From Saprospira grandis str. Lewin (lineage in GTDB: Bacteria; Bacteroidota; Bacteroidia; Chitinophagales; Saprospiraceae), in assembly GCF_000250635.1 (NCBI RefSeq), contig NC_016940.1, positions 2,156,001 through 2,220,000 of the forward strand: a stretch of 64,000 nucleotides of DNA, in the 5' to 3' direction. The notes under the pieces are model-generated. The model had not been told where the DNA came from and searched no databases. It saw only the letters and a program-made list of their open reading frames with translations. Numbering within the stretch: the stretch's first letter is position 1; each line of letters opens with the position of its first letter. Both the position numbers and the translations under genes were made by a program. This document shows, piece by piece, positions 50,861 through 59,742 of this stretch.

Positions 50861-52393
50861 CTATTGAGCGTCACAAAAAGCCATAAAGGCCTGAATGCGA
50901 TTTTTGTTTTCTTCGGCGCCTAATAGGGCGGCCATTTCAAATACGTCTGGGCCTTTCATCGTTCCCGATAGGGCAAAACGAAGGAAGGGCAGTAGGTCGC
51001 CAAAGCCTAGGCTGTTGGCTTCCATAAAGCTCGTAATTGCAGTTTTGATGCCAGCCGCATCAGAGGCTGTAAGCAGTTCGGGCAATTGAGCAAATAACTC
51101 GGCCCGCTCTGCGGTCCATTTTTTAAGGACCTTTTTCTTGAGGTTTTTGGCCTCATTGGCCAAGGTCTCTTCATAGTTGGGGGCCGCAAAAAAGTATTGC
51201 CCCACTACAGGCATTTCACTAAGGAAATATACCCGCTCTTTGAGCATGCCCGCTACGGCTTCCAAATAGGCTAGACTATAGTCTTTTCCCTGACTGGATA
51301 GGATGCGCTGTAGTTCTTCGGCAAGGACTTTATTTTCTGTTGCTATTAGGTATTGTTGGCTAAACCAACGGGCTTTCTCAAAATCAAAACGAGCTCCACT
51401 TTTACTAACTTTCTCAATATCAAAGGCTTCTACTAGCTCTTCCAAACTGAACATCTCGCGATCTCCCTCAGGGTGCCAACCCAATAAGGCCAAAAAGTTG
51501 AGCACAGGAGCAGGCGCAAAGCCCCACTCTCTAAATCCTTTGATTTTTTCTTGGCCCTCTTGCTCAAAGTCAAGGGGAAAAACGGGCATCTCAAATTTAG
51601 CCGCATCCCGCTTGCTGAGCTTTCCATTGCCCTTGGGCTTGAGAATTAACGGAAGATGCGCAAAGGCCGGGCGACTCTCCTCCCAACCCAAATAACGATA
51701 GAGCATAACGTGCAAGGGCGTGCTGGGCAACCACTCTTCTCCCCGAACAACATGGCTGATTTTCATCAAGTAATCATCCACAATGTTGGCCAAATGATAG
51801 GTGGGCATTTGCTCGCTCCCTTTATACAAGACTTTATCATCCATGTCGCGGCTGTTGTAACGCACAACGCCCCGAATCATATCTTCAAAAACGATTTCTT
51901 CTTCCGCAGGCAACAAAATCCGAACAACATAGTCGCCACTAGCCACAAGTTGGTCCACTTCTTCTTGCGATAGGGTCAAAGAGTTGCGCAGTTTCATCCG
52001 ACTCTCTGCCCCGTATTTAAAGTTTGGCTCTTCTTTGCGAATGGCATCCAGCTCTTCTGCCGTATCAAAGGCATAATAGGCATAGCCGCTGTCCAACAGT
52101 TGCTGCGCATATTTTGCATAGATCGCTTTGCGGTCAGATTGGCGATAAGGACCATATTCTCCACCTTCCACAACTCCCTCATCGGGCGTCAAACCCAACC
52201 AAGCCAAGGCTTCATTGATGTAGTCTTCAGCTTCGGCCACAAAACGCTTGCGGTCGGTGTCCTCAATCCGCAAAATGAATGTTCCACCCATTTTTTTGGC
52301 AAAGAGATAATTGTATAAGGCGGTGCGCACGCCCCCAATATGAAGGGCTCCGGTGGGACTAGGTGCAAAACGCAGTCGTACTTGCTGAGACAT
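50861..52393 (-). CDS. gltX: Glutamate--tRNA ligase
   Basis: A 510-residue class I aminoacyl-tRNA synthetase charging tRNA-Glu. The catalytic core has RFAPSPTGALHIGGVRTALY with the HIGG motif, ILRIEDTDRKRF, HVVRGEEWLPSTPLHVMLY and the KMSKS-like KLSKRDAAK. The C-terminal anticodon-binding domain is helical. Bacterial discriminating-type length. The start MSQQVRLRF at 52393 is taken; an ATG one codon earlier exists. Nothing in the sequence suggests special regulation. Confidence 0.97.
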   Translation of the reverse strand: MSQQVRLRFAPSPTGALHIGGVRTALYNYLFAKKMGGTFILRIEDTDRKRFVAEAEDYINEALAWLGLTPDEGVVEGGEYGPYRQSDRKAIYAKYAQQLLDSGYAYYAFDTAEELDAIRKEEPNFKYGAESRMKLRNSLTLSQEEVDQLVASGDYVVRILLPAEEEIVFEDMIRGVVRYNSRDMDDKVLYKGSEQMPTYHLANIVDDYLMKISHVVRGEEWLPSTPLHVMLYRYLGWEESRPAFAHLPLILKPKGNGKLSKRDAAKFEMPVFPLDFEQEGQEKIKGFREWGFAPAPVLNFLALLGWHPEGDREMFSLEELVEAFDIEKVSKSGARFDFEKARWFSQQYLIATENKVLAEELQRILSSQGKDYSLAYLEAVAGMLKERVYFLSEMPVVGQYFFAAPNYEETLANEAKNLKKKVLKKWTAERAELFAQLPELLTASDAAGIKTAITSFMEANSLGFGDLLPFLRFALSGTMKGPDVFEMAALLGAEENKNRIQAFMAFCDAQ

Positions 52394-52439
52394 CATGGCT
52401 TTTTTACTATTTTGCTAAATCTGAAAAGACTATTGTTTT

Positions 52440-52671
52440 GGGGCCTCCCGTAATTGTTGCGGGCGCTTACTCCCTTCGGTCGTCGAACGGCGGCCTAAAG
52501 GCCTTGTTGTCGTTCGGCAGTTCGCTATCAAGGGGCCTCCCGCCTTCGGCGGGCGCTACGTTCGGCAGCTCGCTGTTCGCTCGGCCCTGCGGCGGCTTTG
52601 CCGCCTGGGTCTGGCCTTCGGCCACTGCCTTCCATCGCTAGGCCGTTGCTGGCTTCGCCAGCTTAGGGCCG
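52440..52671 (+). repeat. Interspersed modular repeat, copy 16 (with TCGTCGA submodule)
   Basis: GGGGCCTCCCGTAATTGTTGCGGG, TTACTCCCTTCGGTCGTCGA, GGCC-TAAA-GGCC, TTGTTGTCGTTCGGCAG, a second GGGGCCTCCCGCC-TTC-GGCGG, GCTACG, CAGCTCGCTGTTCGCTCGGC, GGTCTGGCC-TTC-GGCCAC, CATCGCTAGGCC and GCTGGC-TTC-GCCAGC. It lies upstream of gltX. Confidence 0.84.
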
Positions 52672-52870
52672 TTCCTTTTGCTTTTCGGGGGCAAAGATAG
52701 GCTTTTTCAAAAACTTCTCTCTCTTCCTCAAACTTTTATCTCCCTATGCTTCAAGATTCTTCCAATTTTTTTGTTTGGCCTATTTTAAATAGTGGTCACA
52801 AATAAGCTGAGTAGCCCTTTCGTTCAGCCTTAAAAAAGTTTGTTATGATCTCTTTGATATTTCTGCTAAG

Positions 52871-53965
52871 ATGAAAATCGTTCGCTATTTGCGGGCCTTA
52901 TCGGTCCGTCTTTTATTGTTGCTAAATTTGCCTTTTAGTTTGCTGCTTTTGCTTTCTTATTTAGCCCCAATTATTCCCCCTACTAGCAATAGTTATTTGG
53001 CTATTTTGGCCTTGGGGTTTCCTTTTTTGCTCTTGGCTAATTTTGTTTGGGCGCTCTTTTGGCTTTTTCGGCGAAAGCGCTTGTTTTATTTGCCTGCCAT
53101 TTGCATGTTGTTGGGCTTTCCTTATTTCTCTCAGACTTATGGGCTGCGTTTTTCGGCCCAGCGGGCTGCGCCCGCCGGCTTTCGGATGATGAGCTATAAT
53201 ATGCGTTATTTTAACACGGGTTTATACCGAAAGGATGCGGATTTACTGCGGGAGCAAAATCGCTTTTTGGCCTATCTCAAAAAGGAGAATCCGCATATTT
53301 TAGCGGCTCAGGAGTGCTCGGGTAGGGGAGTGGCTTCTACGCAGCGGTTTAAGGATAGTTTGCTTCAAATGGGCCTGTCTTATCAGCATTTGGGAGGCGG
53401 AAGCAGCCTGGGCATTTTTAGCCGTTATCCCTTAATCAATTTGGGCCAAATACGTTTTGAGGGCTCGCATAATGGGGCCATTTTCGCCGATGTTGTTGGT
53501 CCAAAAGATACCTTTAGGTTGTATGCCGTGCATTTGCAGTCTACCCGTTTGGGCCAAGATGCGGGAGAGGTCCTAAAAAAAGAGAACCTAAAATCATTAA
53601 ACGATAAGAAGACCCAAGATACTTATTATCGCATTGGCTCTAAGTTGAGCAATGCCTTTGAGTTGAGAGCTATTCAGGCCCAAGCCATTGTGAAGCATGC
53701 TACTGCTTCGCCGCATCCTGTTTTTATTATGGGCGATTTTAATGACACGCCTCTTTCTTATAGTTATCGTTTGTTGGCCAAGGGAAGAAAAGACAGTTTT
53801 ATAGAGCAGGGCAGTGGTTTGGGGGCCAGTTATGCGGGGGGCTTGCCTGGCTTGCGGATCGACTATATTTTATTGCCCAAAAGCTGTAAGGCCTATAATC
53901 ATCGTTTGCAGGCCGAGGCGATATCTGATCATCGGGCAGTGATTTCGGATTGTGAGTGCCCCTAG
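52871..53965 (+). CDS. Membrane-anchored endonuclease/exonuclease/phosphatase-family protein
   Basis: A 364-residue protein with two or three N-terminal membrane helices (LLLLLNLPFSLLLLLSYLAP; YLAILALGFPFLLLANFVWA; LFYLPAICMLLGFPYF), then an EEP catalytic domain from ~105: MMSYNMRYFN, ILAAQECSGRG, AVHLQSTRLG, FIMGDFNDTPLSYSY, LRIDYILL and AISDHRAVISD, which carry the conserved Asn, Glu, Asp and His. It faces the periplasm. It may act on nucleic acid, sugar phosphate or lipid headgroups; the substrate is not visible. Similar proteins often lie near rhomboid genes in this phylum. Confidence 0.88.
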   Translation: MKIVRYLRALSVRLLLLLNLPFSLLLLLSYLAPIIPPTSNSYLAILALGFPFLLLANFVWALFWLFRRKRLFYLPAICMLLGFPYFSQTYGLRFSAQRAAPAGFRMMSYNMRYFNTGLYRKDADLLREQNRFLAYLKKENPHILAAQECSGRGVASTQRFKDSLLQMGLSYQHLGGGSSLGIFSRYPLINLGQIRFEGSHNGAIFADVVGPKDTFRLYAVHLQSTRLGQDAGEVLKKENLKSLNDKKTQDTYYRIGSKLSNAFELRAIQAQAIVKHATASPHPVFIMGDFNDTPLSYSYRLLAKGRKDSFIEQGSGLGASYAGGLPGLRIDYILLPKSCKAYNHRLQAEAISDHRAVISDCECP

Positions 53966-53983
53966 CTGCTTTTTGGTCCAGCA

Positions 53984-54193
53984 AGGCGGCGAAGCCGCCG
54001 CAAGGCGCGCAGCGCCTCGGCTGAGGGATGGACAGCAGTGGCCGCAGGCCAGACCCAGTTTTTTTGAGCGCAGCGAAAAAAAACGCAGGGCCGAGCAGAC
54101 CTGCGAGCTGCGACAACCAGCCCCTATAGGGGCGCCAGTTCGACGACCAACGGGAGTACACAGCCCGACCCGCCTGAAGGGCGGGGCAGCCCC
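53984..54193 (-). repeat. Interspersed modular repeat, copy 17 (GGGGCTGCCCC type, mosaic)
   Basis: Plus-strand reading: GGCGGC-GAA-GCCGCC, GGCTGAGGGATGG, GGCCGCAGGCCAGACCC, GGGCCGAGCAGACCTGCGAG, CAACCAGCCCCTATAGGGGC, AGTTCGACGACCAACGGGAG, CAGCCCGACCCGCC and GGGGCAGCCCC. It carries the TCGTCGA submodule inside the other end type. Confidence 0.84.
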
Positions 54194-54326
54194 AAAAAAT
54201 AAAAAAGAGAAGCATTATGCCGGCCCAACCCTTCTGTTTTAGGGCTTGTTTAGAAAGCTATAGGAGATAAGCCAAAGGGATTCTCCTTAAAACTGTATTT
54301 TGCGACTTCATTTTAAAAAAAGCTAA

Positions 54327-56111
54327 ATGTCAAAAATCTATCAATTATTTGCAGCTGCTTTTCTGCTGTCATCATCGGTCCTTACGGCCCAAAATATTGT
54401 ATCTACCACGGCTCAGCCGCAGACCCATTTGCTAGAGGGGATCACGGGGGTAAATTGTTATTATTGTGCGGAAGAATTGGTGGAAATTAGGAGTTTGGAG
54501 CCAAATTATCGCTTTGTATATAGTCAATTGCATACATCGGCCTTTGCTCAGCCTCAGAATGGGCAGCTTGATTTTCGGAATGCTACGGCAGATGCCTTAG
54601 GGAGTTTGGCGGCTTATAATCAGTTGCCGGCGGCCATGATTAACCGTAAAAATATGGGGAATTTGGCCCAATCTGCGGGAAGTTTGGCGCTTAGTTTGGG
54701 CAATTGGGAGGCTGCGCTTAGCCAGTTGGATACCGTGACTGCGGTGGTCAATTTGGGTTTGGCTGCCGATTTGGACCTCAGTAGCCGTGAGCTCAATATT
54801 GTGGCAGAAAGCTACTATACGGCGGATAGTCCGAGAGATACCAACTATTTGCAGCTATATATTTTGCAAGATAGCGTTTTGAGTAGTCAGGCTGGGGCAG
54901 CGGATTTGGACCCTAGCAACCTCAATGCGGCTGGAGAGTATTGGCAGCGGAACGTTTTGCGGATGGAGTTGCCCCTTTTGACCCTTAGCCAAACCTCGGC
55001 CAGCAGCTTTCGGGCAGATAGTTTTCAGCTCAATTTGCCAGATTCTTTTCAGGGCGTTGCTTTAGATTTTTCTCAAGTTCGCATTTTGGGAGTATTGACC
55101 GAATCGGAGCAGGGGGCAGCCTTGAATGCGGCGCAGATTCGGCCCAGCTTTAGCTCGCCCGATCCATTATCTACGGAGATTGTGATGGGGCAATGGGCGG
55201 AGTCCTTTGCTAGTCTTTGTGGAACGACTACAAGTTATGAGTTGGAGATAGAAAATCTGGGGAGTACGCCTATTGACAGTCTAGAAATTAGTTATGACTT
55301 GAATTTGGGCCAAAATTCGGGCAGCCAGCAACTGTATTTTCAGCCTAGTTTGGCGCCGGGCTACAGCCAAAGGGTTGTGGTAGCGGATATTCCTGATTTT
55401 TTGCAGGCCAACAATAATATAGAATTAAGCATTAGCCAGATTAACGGGCAGGCCAACCCCAATGTGGATTATGTCAATGATGTGATTAGTCAGGCGCCAA
55501 CTTTCCAATCGGATAGTGCGCAGGGCCAATTGCGAATTGTATTTGATAATTATCCGGAGGATGTGAGTTGGTCGCTGCGAGATTTGAGCATAGACAGTTT
55601 AATTTTGTATGGGGATAGCATTGATGCGGCAACTGTTAGTGTTGAGCAAAACTTTGAGGCTGTATCGGGACATTGCTATGAGTTTATGATTCAGGATGCT
55701 TTTGGCGATGGAATTTGCTGCGGTTATGGTTTGGGCTATTCTACCTTAGAAATTGGTGGATTGACCATTGATAGCAGTGGTAGTTTTGGCGCTCAGGGCG
55801 GTCTGCGTTTTCGCTGGCAGATGGGCCCCACTGCGGTAGAGCAGCTACTGACCTTGGAGGGGAAAATCTACCCCAATCCTTCTGCGGGTTTTCTACAATT
55901 GGAGCTCAACAGCCAAGAGGCTGGGCCTGCTCAGCTAGAGGTGTATAATGTTTTGGGCCAGAAAGCTCGCCCAAGCCAAAGCGTTGATCTCTTTGGGGGT
56001 AATCAAATTTTGCCACTAGAGCTAAGCGACCTACCCAATGGAAGTTACCAACTAGTTTTGCGGACGGCCAATGCTCAATTTAGCAAAATGCTTTTGATTC
56101 AGCAGCCCTAG
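54327..56111 (+). CDS. Omp28-like secreted protein with type IX sorting domain
   Basis: A 594-residue exported protein. The signal peptide is FAAAFLLSSSVLTAQ. An Omp28/thioredoxin-like domain follows, with a CxxC pair in GVNCYYCAEELVEI, then AYNQLPAAMINRKNMG. The middle is a long beta-rich region, with a Cys pair in HCYEFMIQDAFGDGICCGYG that resembles calcium-binding surface repeats. The last ~75 residues (IYPNPSAGFLQLELNSQEAG, VYNVLGQKA, LPNGSYQLVLRTANAQFSKM) are a type A sorting domain. It should be a surface or released cargo protein of the type IX system. Its role is unknown. Confidence 0.88.
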   Translation: MSKIYQLFAAAFLLSSSVLTAQNIVSTTAQPQTHLLEGITGVNCYYCAEELVEIRSLEPNYRFVYSQLHTSAFAQPQNGQLDFRNATADALGSLAAYNQLPAAMINRKNMGNLAQSAGSLALSLGNWEAALSQLDTVTAVVNLGLAADLDLSSRELNIVAESYYTADSPRDTNYLQLYILQDSVLSSQAGAADLDPSNLNAAGEYWQRNVLRMELPLLTLSQTSASSFRADSFQLNLPDSFQGVALDFSQVRILGVLTESEQGAALNAAQIRPSFSSPDPLSTEIVMGQWAESFASLCGTTTSYELEIENLGSTPIDSLEISYDLNLGQNSGSQQLYFQPSLAPGYSQRVVVADIPDFLQANNNIELSISQINGQANPNVDYVNDVISQAPTFQSDSAQGQLRIVFDNYPEDVSWSLRDLSIDSLILYGDSIDAATVSVEQNFEAVSGHCYEFMIQDAFGDGICCGYGLGYSTLEIGGLTIDSSGSFGAQGGLRFRWQMGPTAVEQLLTLEGKIYPNPSAGFLQLELNSQEAGPAQLEVYNVLGQKARPSQSVDLFGGNQILPLELSDLPNGSYQLVLRTANAQFSKMLLIQQP

Positions 56112-56127
56112 CGTTTACAGCTAGCCT

Positions 56128-56152
56128 ATGGCCACAAACAGCCATAGGCCTG
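56128..56152 (+). terminator. Hairpin after the Omp28-like gene
   Basis: CCTATGGC-CACAAACA-GCCATAGG, 16 bases past the stop, with only a weak T tract after it. Confidence 0.55.
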
Positions 56153-56164
56153 CTCTTTCGAGAC

Positions 56165-56338
56165 AGACCCATGGTACTAACCAAAACAAAACAAACATTA
56201 AAACCACTAAAAAACCATTAAAAGCCCCATCAAAACCCTCCTCCTATTAGATAGGATCTACGTATAGAGGAGGTAACAGGCAGCAATAGGTAGAAATTCT
56301 TGGAGAGCAGTGCGCATTGGCGGGCTGCTCTTTTTTAT
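56165..56338 (+). ncRNA. Possible small RNA ending in an intrinsic terminator
   Basis: Non-coding sequence with CCTCCT...AGGAGG (about 56239-56271) able to fold, and then AGAGCAG/CTGCTCT at 56304-56331 followed by six T on the plus strand. The next gene is on the minus strand, so the terminator ends either a long Omp28 mRNA tail or a separate ~150-base RNA. No RNA family was recognised. Confidence 0.3.
56304..56336 (+). terminator. Intrinsic terminator, plus strand
   Basis: Stem AGAGCAG / CTGCTCT, 14-base loop, then TTTTT. Confidence 0.7.
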
Positions 56339-56704
56339 CTAATTGGCAGCGCTTTGTTTGCGCAAATGTTTTACGAGGCCATAAAGAACGGCAGCGGCCT
56401 CATTAGCCTTAGCTTCTAGTTCTTCTTGGATATTGGGCCCAAGCAACTGCAGTTCTAGCCCTAGGGCCAGCATACTGCGGCATTCGCTCAGGCTTTGTCG
56501 AGCATCTAAGAGGTATTGTTCTTGGGCCATTTTATGAAATTGTTCTTGGCCCAGGGCAACTTGATTGACCGCTCGGCTGGCGGTGAGCAAAAGGCTGTCT
56601 TTATACCAGCTTTGCTCGCAACTGTTTAGGCCTAGCTGTAGGGCTTTACAGAAGCCTGCTGTTTTTTGCCAGACCAAACTCTGTTTGAAATTGGGGTAAG
56701 CCAT
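56339..56704 (-). CDS. Four-helix-bundle protein (S23/IVP-like)
   Basis: A 121-residue helical protein. The N-terminal FKQSLVWQKTAGFCKALQLG and the later QYLLDARQSLSECRSMLALGL fit the four-helix-bundle family first found in 23S rRNA intervening sequences; free-standing copies are common in Bacteroidota. The match is divergent: the usual RAA-SI-NIAEG segment is only partly kept (SRAVNQVALGQ). Function unknown. It precedes radC on the opposite order (minus strand, 67 bases after radC start side). Confidence 0.65.
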   Translation of the reverse strand: MAYPNFKQSLVWQKTAGFCKALQLGLNSCEQSWYKDSLLLTASRAVNQVALGQEQFHKMAQEQYLLDARQSLSECRSMLALGLELQLLGPNIQEELEAKANEAAAVLYGLVKHLRKQSAAN

Positions 56705-56771
56705 AAATTAAATTTAATTGGGGTGAGCAATAAGGATCGCTGATTAGGGTGTTTCTTTTCTGTGGGTCTCG

Positions 56772-57500
56772 CTAAGAGGGCATATAGCCATCATCGGCAA
56801 AACTGCAATAGTCGGTAGCTGCAACAATAATATGGTCCAAAACCTGCAGGTCTAAAATGCGGGCGCCTTGGCAGAGCTTTTCGGTAAGCTGAATATCTGC
56901 TTGGCTAGGCAGTTTATTGCCAGAGGGATGATTATGGACCAAAATCAGGGCACAGGCGCGTTCATACTCCAAGACTCGGCGGAAGATCTTTTTGGGGTCT
57001 ACAGCCGTGCTGGCCAAGCCGCCTTCACTCAATTGTAATTTGGCCAACACTCGATTGGCCCGATTGAGCAAAAGCACCCAAAACTCTTCATGCGGAAGGT
57101 CCATCAGCAAGGGGGCCGCTAGGCGGTAGGCCTCTGCTGAAGACCGAATAATAGGCCGAGCTGGAAGTGCCGCTAATTGGCGCCTTCGCCCTAATTCCAA
57201 AGCCGCCGCAATGCGTATGGCTTTGGCCTGGCCCACCCCCGCAAATCCCTTTAGTTCTCGATGAGATAGTTCGCCTAAAACCTGCAAATTATTCTCTACC
57301 TTTTTGAGAATTTCGCGGGCTAATTCTACAGCCGTTTTGCCACTGCAACCAGAACTTAGTAAAATGGCAATGAGCTCGGCATCAGTCAATTGAGCCCCTC
57401 CTTTTTCCAAAAACTTTTCTCTTGGTCGCTCCGTAACCGCCCATTCTTTTATCGGCCGATGCCGATAGCTGCGTTCTTGGGCTACAGTAGGTTTATCCAT
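56772..57500 (-). CDS. radC: DNA repair-associated protein RadC (JAB/MPN domain)
   Basis: A 242-residue protein. An N-terminal helix-hairpin-helix UPF0758 domain (REKFLEKGGAQLTDAELIAI, GCSGKTAVELAREIL, GFAGVGQAKAIRIAAALELG) is followed by a JAMM metal-binding domain with HNHPSGNKLPSQAD and an upstream Glu in EFWVLLLNRANRVL. Despite the name, its role in repair is not settled; a metalloprotease or nuclease-like function has been proposed. It has a strong promoter just upstream (57531-57561). Confidence 0.94.
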   Translation of the reverse strand: MDKPTVAQERSYRHRPIKEWAVTERPREKFLEKGGAQLTDAELIAILLSSGCSGKTAVELAREILKKVENNLQVLGELSHRELKGFAGVGQAKAIRIAAALELGRRRQLAALPARPIIRSSAEAYRLAAPLLMDLPHEEFWVLLLNRANRVLAKLQLSEGGLASTAVDPKKIFRRVLEYERACALILVHNHPSGNKLPSQADIQLTEKLCQGARILDLQVLDHIIVAATDYCSFADDGYMPS

Positions 57501-57530
57501 GCGCTAATTGTTTTTGTGTTATCGTTTACT

Positions 57531-57561
57531 CAAATGTAAGGCGACTTTTTTAAATACGCAA
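57531..57561 (-). promoter_or_regulatory. Promoter of radC
   Basis: On the minus strand TTG (57561-57559), 20 bases, TACATTTG (57538-57531), the same -7 octamer as ssb, 31 bases before the start. Confidence 0.75.
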
Positions 57562-57644
57562 GAGATATCTAACTTTTTTTCGTAAATATTTTTGAGTTAC
57601 ACTAGTTCGCTCTAAATTTTAGGTTGATATAAAATGGTTAATGC

Positions 57645-57780
57645 TAGGGGCGCGAAGCGCCTTGGCCTAGCGATGTGGAGCAGTGGCCCATAGGGCCAGA
57701 CCGAGCCGCTGAAAGCGGCGAAGGGCCGAGCGAACAGCGAGCTGCGAAACGTAGCGCCCGCCGAAGGCGGGAGGCCCCAA
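57645..57780 (-). repeat. Interspersed modular repeat, copy 18
   Basis: Plus-strand reading: GGCGC-GAA-GCGCC, GGCCTAGCGATGTGG, GGCCCATAGGGCCAGACC, GGGCCGAGCGAACAGCGAGC, GTAGCGCCCGCC-GAA-GGCGGGAGGCCCC. Fills the gap between radC and the rhomboid pair. Confidence 0.85.
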
Positions 57781-57821
57781 ATCAGTAAGACAGATTTTAT
57801 CTTGATGGATGTTTGATAGGC

Positions 57822-57849
57822 AAAAAAAAGCCTCCTAAAAAAAGGAGGC
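57822..57849 (-). terminator. Intrinsic terminator of the rhomboid gene 57858-58820
   Basis: GCCTCCT / AGGAGGC with an A/T loop; T8 on the minus strand, 8 bases past the stop. Confidence 0.82.
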
Positions 57850-57857
57850 TTTTGGTT

Positions 57858-58820
57858 TTATTTCTTCTGGCTGCTTTCGTCCAGATAGGTTTTTTCATCT
57901 TTGGTCAGGCTGTCATAGCCCGAGCTTCGTATCTTATCCAAAATGGCATCTACGCATTCCTGATGACTGAGATGTCGGTATTTTTGGGCAAAACTGCGAC
58001 TATAGCCGCCATAGTTATTATTGCTGGTTTGGCTTTGGGCCGAGGCTTGCATGCTGCTGCTTTCCGTTTTGCGGTAGGCCATTTTGGGTCGAGGGCGACT
58101 TTTGGGCGTCACTTTAGCTTGGCGGCCCTCAAAAAGTGGATTGAGGGGAAGAGAAAGGTCGCGCCCTCTTCGGAGGAGGTAAATAAAGAGCCAACCCATG
58201 GCCGCTCCACCTAAATGCGCTAGATGTCCCCCCGAGTTATTGAGTGAAACCGAAACGAGGTCAATCAAAACAAAGGCTAGGGCCACATATTGCAATTGGA
58301 CATTCCCAATCAGAATAAATCGCATGCTGGCCTTGGGCGTTAGGGCGGCAGCTGCCAAAACAACGCCCATTACTCCTGCCGAGGCCCCAACAATAACTGC
58401 TGTTGAACTTTGCCCATAAAAGGCCGGAAAAAGATTGTAGGACAATAAGAAGAAGAGCCCTCCACTAAGGCCCGACGATAAATAAATGCCCCAAATTTGC
58501 CGATCCTTAAGCAGGTTGTTGAGCAAACGACCAAACCAGTATAACACCAGCATATTCATGAGCAAATGCCAAATGCCGCTATGCAAAAACATATAGCTAA
58601 ATAAGGTCCAAGGACGAATCAGCAGTTTGCTAGCATCAGCCGGCAGGTAGAGCCAGTTTTGTACTTCTGCCCAATAGGTTTCGGCCGAAATGCCAAACAA
58701 AAAGAATGGCAGTAGCAAAATATTGAGGCCCAAATGTGCCGCAACATTCAACATGATAAGCCGAATAACAGAGTTGCCCCGCTGATAATTATATTTTAAG
58801 TCTTGCCAAAGAGTGGTCAT
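57858..58820 (-). CDS. Rhomboid-family intramembrane protease 2
   Basis: A 320-residue membrane protein with six predicted helices and a long hydrophilic C-terminal tail (from ~230, rich in Ser, Lys, Gln). The catalytic Ser lies in VIVGASAGVMG and the His in GGHLAHLGGAAMGW; SYMFLHSGIWHLLMNMLVLYWFGR is the conserved helix-2 region. It should cut substrates in the inner membrane. The cytoplasmic tail ends in a segment (HLSHQECVDAILDKIRSSGY, SLTKDEKTYLDESSQ) typical of Bacteroidota rhomboids. It is downstream of the other rhomboid gene by 99 bases on the same strand. Confidence 0.93.
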   Translation of the reverse strand: MTTLWQDLKYNYQRGNSVIRLIMLNVAAHLGLNILLLPFFLFGISAETYWAEVQNWLYLPADASKLLIRPWTLFSYMFLHSGIWHLLMNMLVLYWFGRLLNNLLKDRQIWGIYLSSGLSGGLFFLLSYNLFPAFYGQSSTAVIVGASAGVMGVVLAAAALTPKASMRFILIGNVQLQYVALAFVLIDLVSVSLNNSGGHLAHLGGAAMGWLFIYLLRRGRDLSLPLNPLFEGRQAKVTPKSRPRPKMAYRKTESSSMQASAQSQTSNNNYGGYSRSFAQKYRHLSHQECVDAILDKIRSSGYDSLTKDEKTYLDESSQKK

Positions 58821-58919
58821 ATTTTAATGTGATTGGGGAGTGTGACAAATGAATTTGATCGAATAAGTTGCTGTTTATTAAATAGAAAGAGGGATAATCA
58901 GTTTCAAAAAATACAAAAT

Positions 58920-59642
58920 TTAATAGAGCTTTCCCGCTTTTTTCCAATACCAAATCATCAAATAACCAAAAAGAGCCCCGCCCAGATGCGCAAAATGCGC
59001 TACTCCAGCTTGCTGTCCAGAAAATCCCATGTATAAAGCTAATCCACCCATAATCAATACAAAGTATTTGGCTTTCATCGGAATCGGGGGAATCAATAAC
59101 ATGATCATCCGATTCGGAAATAAGGCCCCAAAGGCCGCCAATACCCCATAAATAGCCCCAGAAGCTCCCACCGCTGGCACATTCATAATGTCATAGGCGT
59201 ACTGTAGTTGGTCCCGAACATCAGGAGATATGTTCCGATTGTAGGTCCCCTCTTCCAAAAATTGATCTCTAACCGCAGGATCTAAACCCTCTAAGGCATA
59301 CTGAAATTCTATGTAGCCCGCCAATTGATGAAGAAAAACAGCTCCCAAGCCCGTAATGATGTAAAAAAGCAAAAAACGCTTGGCCCCCATCCGCCACTCT
59401 ACATCTCGCCCAAACATATAAAGGGCAAACATGTTGAAAAAGATATGCGTAATGCTATACTGCGAGTGCATAAACATATGCGTCACAATCTGATAGGGCC
59501 GAAAATGCTCACTCATTATAGGATACATGGCAAACATATTATTCATCTCCGGAAAAATCATGGCCACAATGTACATGATCACATTGATGATAATTAAGTT
59601 CTTGACTACCTCCGGTAGCCGCATGCCGCTCTGTCCAATCAT
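58920..59642 (-). CDS. Rhomboid-family intramembrane protease 1
   Basis: A 240-residue minimal rhomboid with six helices. The catalytic Ser is in VPAVGASGAIYGVLAAFGAL and the His in AGVAHFAHLGGALFGY; THMFMHSQYSITHIFFNMFA and RDVEWRMGAKRFLLFYIITG are family segments. An unusual acidic insertion (EFQYALEGLDPAVRDQFLEE ... NISPDVRDQLQYAYDIMN) sits in the loop before the catalytic Ser, as in other Bacteroidota. Paired with rhomboid 2, the two may cut different targets or one may be regulatory. Confidence 0.93.
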   Translation of the reverse strand: MIGQSGMRLPEVVKNLIIINVIMYIVAMIFPEMNNMFAMYPIMSEHFRPYQIVTHMFMHSQYSITHIFFNMFALYMFGRDVEWRMGAKRFLLFYIITGLGAVFLHQLAGYIEFQYALEGLDPAVRDQFLEEGTYNRNISPDVRDQLQYAYDIMNVPAVGASGAIYGVLAAFGALFPNRMIMLLIPPIPMKAKYFVLIMGGLALYMGFSGQQAGVAHFAHLGGALFGYLMIWYWKKAGKLY

Positions 59643-59663
59643 TCTTTCTATTTATTTGACCAT

Positions 59664-59708
59664 AAAAAAAGGTTGCTCGATAAGGCCGAAACCCCTCCGA
59701 ACAACCTT
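59664..59708 (-). terminator. Intrinsic terminator of the Nfu-type gene
   Basis: Minus-strand AAGGTTGTTCGG / CGAGCAACCTT followed by TTTTTTA, 35 bases past the stop. Confidence 0.75.
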
Positions 59709-59742
59709 AAAAGTACAAAATTATATCTTTATTAACGCTAGG

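Noticed and set aside
57813-58214. A 133-residue plus-strand frame over the rhomboid gene
   Set aside because: It is antisense to a clear rhomboid gene with catalytic motifs and covers that gene's terminator.
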